Below are positions 1 to 7,215 of a stretch of DNA of 34,184 nt, one piece after another. The translations under genes were made by a program, and so were the position numbers. The DNA comes from Rivularia sp. T60_A2020_040 (GTDB taxonomy: Bacteria; Cyanobacteriota; Cyanobacteriia; Cyanobacteriales; Nostocaceae), in contig JACYMD010000008.1 in assembly GCA_015272215.1 (NCBI GenBank), positions 1-34,184 on the forward strand, written 5' to 3'. The notes beneath the pieces are model-generated. The model saw only the letters and a list, made by a program, of their open reading frames with translations, was not told the origin of the DNA and made no database searches. The stretch's first letter is position 1; the number at the start of each line of letters is the position of its first letter.

Positions 1-862
1 GTAAGTCCGGTTCTTAGGGGGGAAAGGGATAGCAATATCCCCGACCTACCCGACTAATTCTTAGACCTGAAGATGATGCGAATGAGATACTAGATAAAAT
101 CAGTCAATTCCTAGCTGACAGAGGAATGAAAGTAAGTGAAAAGAAAACAAAGATAACCGCTGCGACAGATGGATTTGACTTTTTAGGCTGGCACTTCAAA
201 GTACAAAGCAACGGAAAGTTTAAAAGTTTTCCCTCAGTGGAAAACTTCAAAAATTTCCGTGAGAAGGTCAAGAAAATCGTCAATAACTCGAATTATGGTT
301 CTAAGGTAAAAGCCGAAAAGCTAGCACCAATAGTTAGAGGTTGGAGAAATTACCACAAGTTCTGTAAAATGGATGGTTCGCGATTTTCGCTATACCACAT
401 GACTCACAGAGCATTTAAGGTATTTAACAAAGAAACTTATCTGAATCGCTACTCCAGTAAGAAATTAATTGAAAAAGCGTTTCCAAAGGTTCCTTACTCC
501 GAAAGTAAACACGTCAATGTCACAGGAAATAAATCTCCCTATGACAAAGATATAAACTACTGGAGCAAACGCAACAGTAAATTATATGACGGACATACCT
601 CTAAAGCCCTTCAAAGGCAAAACCATTCATGTGCAAAATGTGGTTTGAAATTTACAAGCGAAGAGCGAGTTCACTTACATCACATTGACGGTAATCATAA
701 CAACTGGAAAACAAAAAATCTAGTGGCGATACACGAGTCTTGCCATGATTATATTCACATGAGCAAGGGCAATTAGCCCGTCGAATATCGGGAGCCGGAT
801 GCCGTGAAAGTGGCACGTCCGGATCTAAATGAGAGGTGCCCCGGATAATACCGGGCATCGAC
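1..862 (+). mobile_element. Group II intron, 3' part, internally deleted
   Basis: Self-splicing retroelement, entered from its ribozyme core at base 1. Positions 1-53 look like ribozyme sequence just before domain IV. Domain V is a 34-nt hairpin at 792-825 starting GAGCCGGAU with a GUGAAAGU tip, and domain VI follows at about 834-858. The 3' end is placed at about 862 (CGAC), because the replication-protein frame resumes there with Leu-Asn-Gln-Ala-Cys. The 5' half lies outside the window. The open reading frame in domain IV has lost its 5' part, so the intron cannot make its own reverse transcriptase. In domain V the base facing G of the AGC triad reads A (GGAUC instead of the usual GGUUC), which may weaken splicing. 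Boundary uncertain by one or two bases. Confidence 0.85.
126..776 (+). pseudogene. Intron-encoded reverse transcriptase/maturase, C-terminal remnant (maturase domain plus HNH)
   Basis: Remnant of a group II intron-encoded protein. The readable frame is open from base 33 and shows RT-like sequence (LRPEDDANEILDKI) from about 60, the part that normally follows the YADD catalytic motif; YADD and everything before it are missing. The first ATG is at 126. Residues about 15-80 form the maturase X region (FLGWHF, VRGWRNYHKF), and the C-terminus carries an HNH endonuclease domain (CAKCGLKF, HLHHIDGNHNNW, then CHDYIH). Intact relatives are roughly 550-600 residues against 216 here. The join between ribozyme sequence and mid-RT sequence near base 53-57 indicates an internal deletion. 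DNA binding and maturase help in splicing could survive; reverse transcription cannot. Confidence 0.85.
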
Positions 863-2826
863 TCAACCAAGCTTGCCAGTACCTCACCCACCTGCTGCAC
901 AGCAAAACCTGTAGGGAATACCGGGCGCAGATTTTGGACGTACTCGAATACATCGTCTACAACGCAACCCTGGTGGTGATTGCGGATGCCCACATGGATG
1001 ACATAACCGTGGACTTCTTCCGGGCAATGCGTCCCAAAGCAGAAGAACCGTTAATTTTTGTTAACGATTGGAAGAATGGCGATCGCTTCATTCACTGGTA
1101 TGAAGGCAAAAATTCTTCTACCTTGGTAGCCCAAGTTTCCGCAGCGCTGATGACGGGACAGAAAATCATGGTGGTTGCCGATTCCAAAAAATTCATTAAG
1201 AAACTTGAAGAATCGCTTTTGATGTCCATGCGGGTGGAGGTTTCCGAGGAGGAGAAGGCAGGGGGCAGGGGGCTCTTAGCAGGGGGAGAAATTAATTCTT
1301 CTGATGAAAAGCTCACCCCTGATGTGCGTCACGTCTCCGAAGAGGATGGGGACAAAGAGACAAGGAGACAAGGAGACAAGGAGACAAGAAGAACAAAGGG
1401 ACAAGGAAAACACGGACACACGGACACACGGACACACGGACACACGGACAATAAAACTCCTCTACGCATCTGGTCAATTCACTCGGATAATTCTGGGAGT
1501 AAAGAAAATGTTGCCTTCATCAAGGACATAACTAACTCTATAAAGGACGTAGATGCCCTTCTAGTGTCTCCTAGCCTGGGTACTGGGGTTGATATGCCAA
1601 ACTATCATTTTGATGCCGTTTACGGGGCATTTCACGGGACTTCTCAAACTGCTACGGAATGCGCCCAACAACTTTACCGCTATCGTCCCAAGGTGCCATT
1701 TCATGTTTGGGTCGCTCCCAGACCTCCTTTTGGGTACAAAGATACTAATGCTAATAAAATTAAGGAGCGATTGCTGCAAACCAATCAATTGACCGCGTTC
1801 TTGATCCGAATTGACCGGGAAACGGGTAAGCGTGGTGCTGAGAAAGATTGGGCATTGGAAGCATTTTGCAAAATTGAAGCTAAACGCAACCAGTCGATGA
1901 ACAATTTGCGGACAGATTTACGCGAATTGTTGACCGAAATGGGCAATCAAATTATCCCAATGGGGGCGGAGGATGATAAAGAAACCGCTGAACGCCTAAA
2001 AGATGCCGCAGCTGCGTTAAATGTTGCATATAACACTGGTGTCGTCAAAGCTAGGGATATTTCTGCTAGTGAATACCGCAGCTACAGAAGCAAGGATTAT
2101 CTCAATCCCGAAGAAATGCTCTCGTGCGAGAAATTCCGCATCAAAGATGCTTACGGGATGGAAATCACTGAGGAGTTAGTAGCAAGGGATGATAAAGGTA
2201 AGTTGATCAAGTCAATCATTAATTTGGAGGCAATTTTAGCTGAAACAGATGGTGTAATTACTGATGAAAAAACTGGAAGACAACACCCGGCACCGCCAAA
2301 GATTGTGACCGATAAAGACCATGCCGAACGCTTGCATTACGCGCTATGTATGGATTGGGGTAATTATTCGGCAAAATGGCAGGCTCGGTTCTTCCTGGGG
2401 CTGGATAAAATGCTCAGACGGTTGATTGATGGAGAAAGGATTACTGCCAAAGACCCAGAATTATTACGGATGACCAAACTTGCCGAACAAGTGGGGCAAC
2501 ATATAAGTGACATCCTTGGGTTTACTGTTCCAGAGAATTGCGAACCAATATGGTTGTTGGGGACTTTACTCGATCAGTTGGGGTTAAAGTTAGATGACGA
2601 TAAACCTGGTGCAAGGGGTAAACAAGTTAAACATCACTTTTTAAAATCCGAGAAATTGGAATTTGCACTCTCGGTAATTGAGCATCGGGAAAATAAACGT
2701 CAGCGAAAAGAGGAACGAGCGCGTCAAGATGCGGAATTACAGCGGCGATATCAGGCTGGAATAGCAGCCCAGTACGGGGTTGCACCTCCGCCTGACCCGG
2801 TATCCACCCCCCCCCTAATGGTATAG
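862..2826 (+). CDS. Plasmid replication protein, CyRepA1-like, 3' exon (helicase part)
   Basis: C-terminal about 654 residues of a cyanobacterial plasmid replication protein of the CyRepA1 type, a large primase/helicase-like initiator. The first exon lies upstream of the intron and outside the window; an ATG at 829 is inside the intron, so it is not a real start. Visible helicase-like motifs are VVIADAHMDD (Walker B-like), LLVSPSLGTGVDM (motif V-like) and QQLYRYRP with conserved Q and R (motif VI-like). Between the lobes is a low-complexity insert (about 1255-1450) encoded by two octamer tandem repeats; the frame stays open through it. The tail is basic and coiled-coil-like (ENKRQRKEERARQDAELQRR). 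Candidate iterons follow about 570 bp downstream. Family call is by recognition; the helicase assignment is firmer than the family name. Confidence 0.8.
   Translation, partial: LNQACQYLTHLLHSKTCREYRAQILDVLEYIVYNATLVVIADAHMDDITVDFFRAMRPKAEEPLIFVNDWKNGDRFIHWYEGKNSSTLVAQVSAALMTGQKIMVVADSKKFIKKLEESLLMSMRVEVSEEEKAGGRGLLAGGEINSSDEKLTPDVRHVSEEDGDKETRRQGDKETRRTKGQGKHGHTDTRTHGHTDNKTPLRIWSIHSDNSGSKENVAFIKDITNSIKDVDALLVSPSLGTGVDMPNYHFDAVYGAFHGTSQTATECAQQLYRYRPKVPFHVWVAPRPPFGYKDTNANKIKERLLQTNQLTAFLIRIDRETGKRGAEKDWALEAFCKIEAKRNQSMNNLRTDLRELLTEMGNQIIPMGAEDDKETAERLKDAAAALNVAYNTGVVKARDISASEYRSYRSKDYLNPEEMLSCEKFRIKDAYGMEITEELVARDDKGKLIKSIINLEAILAETDGVITDEKTGRQHPAPPKIVTDKDHAERLHYALCMDWGNYSAKWQARFFLGLDKMLRRLIDGERITAKDPELLRMTKLAEQVGQHISDILGFTVPENCEPIWLLGTLLDQLGLKLDDDKPGARGKQVKHHFLKSEKLEFALSVIEHRENKRQRKEERARQDAELQRRYQAGIAAQYGVAPPPDPVSTPPLMV
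1351..1450 (+). repeat. Two octamer tandem repeats inside the replication gene
   Basis: Five copies of an 8-bp unit close to GACAAGGA (1351-1390) are followed 20 bp later by five exact copies of CACGGACA (1411-1450). Octamers are not a multiple of three, so the encoded peptide has an 8-residue period (GDKETRRQ twice, then HTDTRTHG). Short tandemly repeated repetitive sequences of 7-8 bp are typical of heterocystous cyanobacteria. Copy number probably varies. Confidence 0.85.
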
Positions 2827-2854
2827 GGAATTCCCCATTGGGAGGGGTGGATAC
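2800..2854. other. Long hairpin across the replication-gene stop codon
   Basis: GTATCCACCCC (2800-2810) pairs with GGGGTGGATAC (2844-2854), with a second inner pairing AATGG (2817-2821) / CCATT (2835-2839). The stop codon TAG (2824-2826) lies in the loop. No T-run follows, so it is not a classical intrinsic terminator; it may limit read-through or stabilise the mRNA 3' end. Confidence 0.6.
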
Positions 2855-2870
2855 TACGGGAAATAATGGG

Positions 2871-3206
2871 GTGAATTTTGATAAAAGCGATAAAGAGGAC
2901 AGTATTTCTTCTGCCGCAAGCATTGCTGCCCCTGCCTTTCTTGGTAATTCCTCTTGTATATATGAAGTCGGTGAGGATTTGGAACCCAATGATGGGGACA
3001 GCACTCCAATTCAAACCAGCCTCCAAATGCTAAGAGAAGCGATTGTCGGGGGTGTGGAAGCGGTAAAAGCTACTATATGCTCTTGGGCTTCTGAGCGGCG
3101 TTGGTGTGCGGTGCTGCTGTTGGAGGAAGTTGCTGAAAATGAGTTACGTAAGCTGGAGCAAATGATACCAAGGTTTTATGCGTGGTTGAGTGAATTTTCT
3201 AGTTAA
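2871..3206 (+). CDS. Small conserved protein, paralogue A
   Basis: A 111-residue protein of unknown function next to the replication gene. It is clearly homologous to the gene at 3747: both share EPNDGDS, the stretch REAIVGGVEAV, ATIC.W, ERRWCAVLLLE and P.FY.WLSE. I prefer the GTG at 2871 because it aligns with the GTG start of the paralogue (MNFDKSD against MNLDESD) and lies beyond the hairpin at 2800-2854; an in-frame TTG at 2838 falls inside that hairpin. This copy has an extra Ser/Ala-rich segment of about 18 residues after the start. No signal peptide or membrane segment is seen. The position between the initiator gene and candidate iterons would fit a replication accessory or copy-control role, but that is only inference. 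Confidence 0.6.
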   Translation: MNFDKSDKEDSISSAASIAAPAFLGNSSCIYEVGEDLEPNDGDSTPIQTSLQMLREAIVGGVEAVKATICSWASERRWCAVLLLEEVAENELRKLEQMIPRFYAWLSEFSS

Positions 3207-3360
3207 TTGGTAAATTTACTTTGCTCAGTTTATTTAACGCTAATTGCAATTGATTGGCGTGCAGGATTTCTTTGTCTAAAAAAACGTAAGTAACTTCAGT
3301 AGGTAATTTTCGAGCGGGATAGGAGTAGTAATTAAGACCAGACAAGCGACCAGATTGTAT

Positions 3361-3504
3361 GCCAGATAGAGAATGATTGTATACCAGACTGTATGCCAGA
3401 CAAGGAATGACTGTATGCCAGACAAGGAATGATTGTATGCTAGACAAGGAATGACTGTATGCCAGACAAGGAATGATTGTATGCCAGACAAGGAATGATT
3501 GTAT
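3361..3504 (+). repeat. 22-bp direct repeats, candidate iterons / replication origin
   Basis: Five head-to-tail 22-bp copies at 3395-3416, 3417-3438, 3439-3460, 3461-3482 and 3483-3504 differ at only one or two bases (ATGACTG/ATGATTG; GCC/GCT). A degenerate copy is at 3361-3382 and a 12-bp partial copy at 3383-3394; fragments continue on both sides (3337-3360 and 3505-3514). The unit runs from GCCAGACAAGG to GATTGTAT. Unit length, copy number and position just downstream of the replication gene are those of plasmid iterons, and an AT-rich stretch follows at 4100-4340. Antisense reading frames across this array are repeat artefacts. An alternative is an ordinary minisatellite. Confidence 0.8.
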
Positions 3505-3605
3505 ACCAGACAATACCCAACAGATAAAATCAACTGGCAAAAATATGCAATTTAAAGCGCTTAGAGAGTTCCTTAGAAATTTTGATTCTACGGATACTAT
3601 TAGCC

Positions 3606-3728
3606 TTACCAACTTTGAGTAACCGTATAATAGAGTTTTTTGTATTCTTTGACAGTCAAGCTGTGAGTTTTTAAATGATTATAATGAATCATCTCAAATT
3701 GCTGATTGCATACAGCACAAGTCACCAT
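3606..3728 (-). CDS. Tiny zinc-finger-like protein or fragment
   Basis: A 40-residue frame on the minus strand starting at ATG 3728. It reads MVTCAVCNQQF near the start and HLKTHSLTVKEYKKLY further on, i.e. CxxC followed by a His pair and an LT..EY tail. This pattern resembles the Ros/MucR-type or homing-endonuclease-associated zinc finger. It lies between the repeat array and the second small paralogue, on the opposite strand. It could be a genuine mini-protein, or the last remnant of a larger gene, because the start has no clear ribosome binding site. Low to moderate confidence. Confidence 0.4.
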   Translation of the reverse strand: MVTCAVCNQQFEMIHYNHLKTHSLTVKEYKKLYYTVTQSW

Positions 3729-3746
3729 GTCAACGCTCTGTAACTG

Positions 3747-4037
3747 GTGAATTTGGACGAAAGCGATAATTCTTCTCGTATATATTACGAAGTCGGTGGT
3801 GATTGGGAACCGAATGATGGGGACAGCCAAAAGATTCAAACCAGCGTGACTATGCTTCGAGAAGCGATTGTCGGGGGTGTGGAAGCAGTTCTCGCTACTA
3901 TATGCCGTTGGACTTGCGAGCGGCGTTGGTGTGCGGTGCTGCTGTTGGAGGACATAGCTCCAAGTGAACTGCGGTGGTTGGACGAGGTAGTACCTCAATT
4001 TTATGATTGGTTGTCGGAATCAATGCAAACTCAGTGA
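3747..4037 (+). CDS. Small conserved protein, paralogue B
   Basis: A 96-residue protein of unknown function, GTG start, paralogous to the gene at 2871. The shared core runs from YEVG.D.EPNDGDS through REAIVGGVEAV, ATIC.W, ERRWCAVLLLE to P.FY.WLSE; the two are near-identical through the middle and differ at both ends, with DNA conserved as well (for example GAAGCGATTGTCGGGGGTGT in both). This indicates a duplication with the repeat array caught between the copies. Helical content looks high. No catalytic motif is recognised. Two copies flanking a probable origin are suggestive of a partner of the initiator, but nothing in the sequence proves it. Confidence 0.6.
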   Translation: MNLDESDNSSRIYYEVGGDWEPNDGDSQKIQTSVTMLREAIVGGVEAVLATICRWTCERRWCAVLLLEDIAPSELRWLDEVVPQFYDWLSESMQTQ

Positions 4038-4435
4038 GGGGACGACTGATTGTCTATTCGCGATATTCTTCTATACGATAAGTGGTACTAGGTTTGTGCC
4101 TTATCTCTACTAACTCGAATTAACAAATTATTTTGTGTCAATGCAATTGATACAAACATTAACGTAGTAAAAACAAGCGAATAATAAATTGTAATTATAT
4201 TTCACTTACAGTTAAAAAATTTTTAGTATAAGAATAAAATTTAATAATGTATTTATAATTACTAGATTATCTAGCAATAATAATATTCTGCTTTCCCAAA
4301 TGTATCAAGCAAATAGGCTATAGTATATTTACGTGTGTCATAATCAACTAAATTACTTCCCTGTTAGATAACAAGCACTAAAAATGACTTGGCTCTTGTA
4401 TAACATTCAGAATTACAAAAGAGGTAAAAACCAAC
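4038..4435. other. AT-rich intergenic region, no gene seen
   Basis: About 400 bp, strongly AT-rich between 4100 and 4340 (for example TTAAAAAATTTTTAG and TAATAATAATATT), with no convincing reading frame. It holds the nurA ribosome binding site (GAGGT, 4421-4425) at its right end. It could be the DNA-unwinding element of the origin together with the repeats at 3361-3504, or simply the promoter region of the nurA operon. Confidence 0.4.
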
Positions 4436-5455
4436 TTGTCTTTAGATTTCTGGAAAGAAAATAACTTTCGACTTGAGCCTTGGAGTACTGATTACCAACC
4501 TCCAATTGACATAGAGGAACTTTCTTCATCTGAGAGTGAAGTTGACCCTAGTGTAGAGGAAACAGATTGGAGCAATTTCTGTAAAACAAGGGTAAAGCCT
4601 GAGTTACCACAACGATTAATTTTTATTGATGGTCGTCGTCGTATGGATGCCGCTTTGGTGGGCGGGAGTGGAAATACGATAAATTATGGTGTTTTTGGCA
4701 CCATTGCTGTTGGTGCGGTAATTGTAGATAGAATCACATACACTGCCAACTGTACGAACTTTTATATTGGTCGCATCTTAGGGTTTGGGGGTGGGCAAGA
4801 AGCACCTGAGACATCTATTCCTTGTCCTTTTGGAAGTGGGGCAGAATTAGTCTATAAGCCAGTCAAACCTTACATAGAAAATAGTCCTGAAATCCGTAAG
4901 AATCTTGTTCAGAATGCAATGCTCAAGGCAGAAGCAACTTTGGCAGAACAGCAGTATGCAATGCAACCAAACACTTTAGTTATTCGTGATGGGCGATTGC
5001 CGTATAATTCGCCGAGTTTTGCTGTGGGCTATGTTAAAACAATGCACAAAAATTATCTGAGTGAAAAATATGCATCTGTGTTATGGGAATTACAACCAGG
5101 TGAGCGAACTCCGATTTTTTTAATTAAAGAAAAAAATAGACCTCACTGGAGTTGGTATCTTAAATCTGGTAATCCCCAAGTCTACTCTAATAAATTGGGT
5201 TATCACGATTTACACGGTATTGTGCGTTTGGAATTATCTAGTGATATTCCTTTGGAAACAGCCCAAAAGATAGCTGACCAAACTACTTATCTAATTCCCG
5301 AATATTCTTCCCATCCATATAAAGACCCGCGCGCACCGCAAAATCTAACACCCGTAGGCGCATTGGAACGAGAATTAGGGCGACATATGGGCAATGCGAA
5401 TCTTATCAAACGGCGCGTGCAGCATTTTCTTGCATCTACAGGAGTTTCATTATGA
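4436..5455 (+). CDS. nurA: NurA family nuclease
   Basis: Probable 5'-3' nuclease of the HerA-NurA resection machine. NurA folds like an RNase H/PIWI nuclease and needs metal-binding acidic residues. Seen here: FIDGRRR at about residues 63-69 (first acidic motif), VIRDGRL at about 182-188 (second), a conserved lysine in GYVKTMHKNYL, and the family's C-terminal signature PQNLTPVGALERELGRHMG followed by a basic RR. Length 339 is normal. The start is a TTG at 4436, ten bases after GAGGT; no better in-frame start is present. It overlaps herA by four bases (ATGA), so translation is coupled. First gene of nurA-herA-sbcD-sbcC. Family assignment is firm; whether it works in repair or defence is inference. 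Confidence 0.85.
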   Translation: MSLDFWKENNFRLEPWSTDYQPPIDIEELSSSESEVDPSVEETDWSNFCKTRVKPELPQRLIFIDGRRRMDAALVGGSGNTINYGVFGTIAVGAVIVDRITYTANCTNFYIGRILGFGGGQEAPETSIPCPFGSGAELVYKPVKPYIENSPEIRKNLVQNAMLKAEATLAEQQYAMQPNTLVIRDGRLPYNSPSFAVGYVKTMHKNYLSEKYASVLWELQPGERTPIFLIKEKNRPHWSWYLKSGNPQVYSNKLGYHDLHGIVRLELSSDIPLETAQKIADQTTYLIPEYSSHPYKDPRAPQNLTPVGALERELGRHMGNANLIKRRVQHFLASTGVSL

Positions 5456-7173
5456 CTTCCATCGGTTACATTCTTGGTACGCAAGAAGCTACACCTTTAG
5501 AATTTTGGGTTGCAGTGCTACCCGGTCATGTTTTGCGACTTGATGATGTCGTAGAAGTTCAGTCTCAACGACCGGATGGGGATGGAATTGTGAAATTTTT
5601 CGGCATTGTGGATTATGTCCGTACTTTGCATGAAGGGATTCAGTTTGATACGGATACCTTCTTGGTAAAAAATGGTAGTTTGCCAGTTAATGTTTCTTAT
5701 GCCGCACATATTCAGGTAACGCGAATAGAACCAGAGGAATATTTACCTCCGCAACCAGGGGATAAAGTACAAATCGCTGTTAATGAAAGCTTAAAATGTG
5801 CGTTGCATTTTGATGGAATGGAAAAACCCATTTCTGCTGGAATAATGCGTTCGGGTAGTCCTGCTTATCTCAATTTTGAGTTTATTAACGGTACAAACGG
5901 CGCTCATGTGAATATCTCTGGGGTTTCCGGAGTTGCGACTAAAACATCTTATGCTTTGTTTTTACTCCACTCCATTTTCAATTCTGCTGCTCTAGGTCCT
6001 TATCGTGCTAATACTAAAGCTTTAATTTTTAATGTTAAAGGTGAAGACTTATTCTTTTTGGATAAAGCAAATAATAAGTTTTCAGAAAATAATTCGGCTC
6101 AATATCGAAAATTAGGAATACCCGCAGAACCTTTTAAAGATGTGCATTTTTGTGCTGCACCCAGAAAAACTAATCATGATGTTGATCCACATTTAGACCA
6201 ACGCGCTGATGATATTTCAGTTTATTTGTGGAGTATTAGGGAATTTTGCAGGGAACGTCTTTTTAGTTTTTTGTTTGCAGGTGAAGATTTAGAAAGAAGT
6301 AATTTAGGATTTTTAGTATCTATTGTTGAAGAAAGGTTAGGACGTATAGCAGAAGAGAATGACAAAAATGACAAAAATGATAAAAAGGCTTTAGGGGTGC
6401 ATTTAGATGTAGAACCTTTTGGTAGTACAAATAAAACCAAAATAAAAACTTTTAGAGATTTAATTGAATTTCTAGAAGACAAACTAGTAGAAAATGTAGA
6501 CAATAGTTGGTTAGGGCGAAATGCACCTGCAACTGCGGAAGCTTTAATGCGTCGCTTGTGGGGAATTCGTGACGAAATTGGTCACTTAATTCGCGGAGAT
6601 TTACCACCAGAACAAATTGCTAAATATAAATTAGACCCTCTTGCTCCTGCACATCAATTGACTATTGTTGATATCAATAAATTAAGAGGAAAAGCTCAAA
6701 AGTTTGTCGTTGGTGTGTTGTTGAAAAAACTTTTTTATGAAAAAGAGAAACGAGGGCAATATCCAGTAATTTTTATTGTATTGGATGAGTTAAATAAATA
6801 TGCTCCTCGGGAAGGTCGCAGTCCGATAAAAAACTTATTAGTAGAGATTGCAGAACGAGGTCGTTCATTAGGAATAATACTTATTGGCGCACAACAAACA
6901 GCTTCGGAAGTTGAGCGTCGAGTTGTTGGACAAGCAGCAATTCGTGTAGTAGGTAGACTCGATTCAGCAGAAGCCGAAAGACCTGAATATAACTTTCTTA
7001 CAGGTGCTTGTCGCAAGCGCTCTCTACTTCTTAAATCCGGTAGTATGTTTATTCATCAGCCAGAAGTTCCTTCTCCCATTCTTGTTAATTTTCCTTTTCC
7101 TCCTTATGCGACTCGTGCAAGCGAAGTAGAAAGTAATGAAATTGATGAAACTGATGATGATGTTGAATTTTAG
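5452..7173 (+). CDS. herA: HerA-like hexameric DNA translocase ATPase
   Basis: FtsK/HerA-superfamily ATPase that pumps DNA for NurA. The N-terminal part (about 1-110) is a HAS-barrel-like beta domain that docks NurA in known complexes. The P-loop at about 155-166 reads SGVSGVATKTS: it keeps K-T-S but lacks the standard G-K pair. Walker B is VIFIVLDELNKY (about 440-450), followed by RGRSLGIILIGAQQTASEV and an arginine-rich VVGRLDSAE segment. A charged DKNDKNDKK run near residue 305 is encoded by a short tandem repeat. The gene has a good ribosome binding site (AGGAG) and overlaps nurA by four bases; sbcD follows after 42 bp. Length 573 is usual for HerA. Confidence 0.87.
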   Translation: MTSIGYILGTQEATPLEFWVAVLPGHVLRLDDVVEVQSQRPDGDGIVKFFGIVDYVRTLHEGIQFDTDTFLVKNGSLPVNVSYAAHIQVTRIEPEEYLPPQPGDKVQIAVNESLKCALHFDGMEKPISAGIMRSGSPAYLNFEFINGTNGAHVNISGVSGVATKTSYALFLLHSIFNSAALGPYRANTKALIFNVKGEDLFFLDKANNKFSENNSAQYRKLGIPAEPFKDVHFCAAPRKTNHDVDPHLDQRADDISVYLWSIREFCRERLFSFLFAGEDLERSNLGFLVSIVEERLGRIAEENDKNDKNDKKALGVHLDVEPFGSTNKTKIKTFRDLIEFLEDKLVENVDNSWLGRNAPATAEALMRRLWGIRDEIGHLIRGDLPPEQIAKYKLDPLAPAHQLTIVDINKLRGKAQKFVVGVLLKKLFYEKEKRGQYPVIFIVLDELNKYAPREGRSPIKNLLVEIAERGRSLGIILIGAQQTASEVERRVVGQAAIRVVGRLDSAEAERPEYNFLTGACRKRSLLLKSGSMFIHQPEVPSPILVNFPFPPYATRASEVESNEIDETDDDVEF

Positions 7174-7215
7174 TCAAATTCTTGAAAATATAAACTCAGC
7201 AATTAAAAAAAAACT

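Noticed and set aside
829-861. ATG 829 as start of the replication protein
   Set aside because: It lies in intron domains V/VI; the genuine start is in exon 1, outside the window.
3361-3504. CRISPR array
   Set aside because: The repeats are directly adjacent without spacers, and no cas gene is present.
3199-3612. Minus-strand frames across the 22-bp repeats
   Set aside because: They only translate the direct repeats (repeating HSLSGIQSFLVWHT-type words); no homology pattern.
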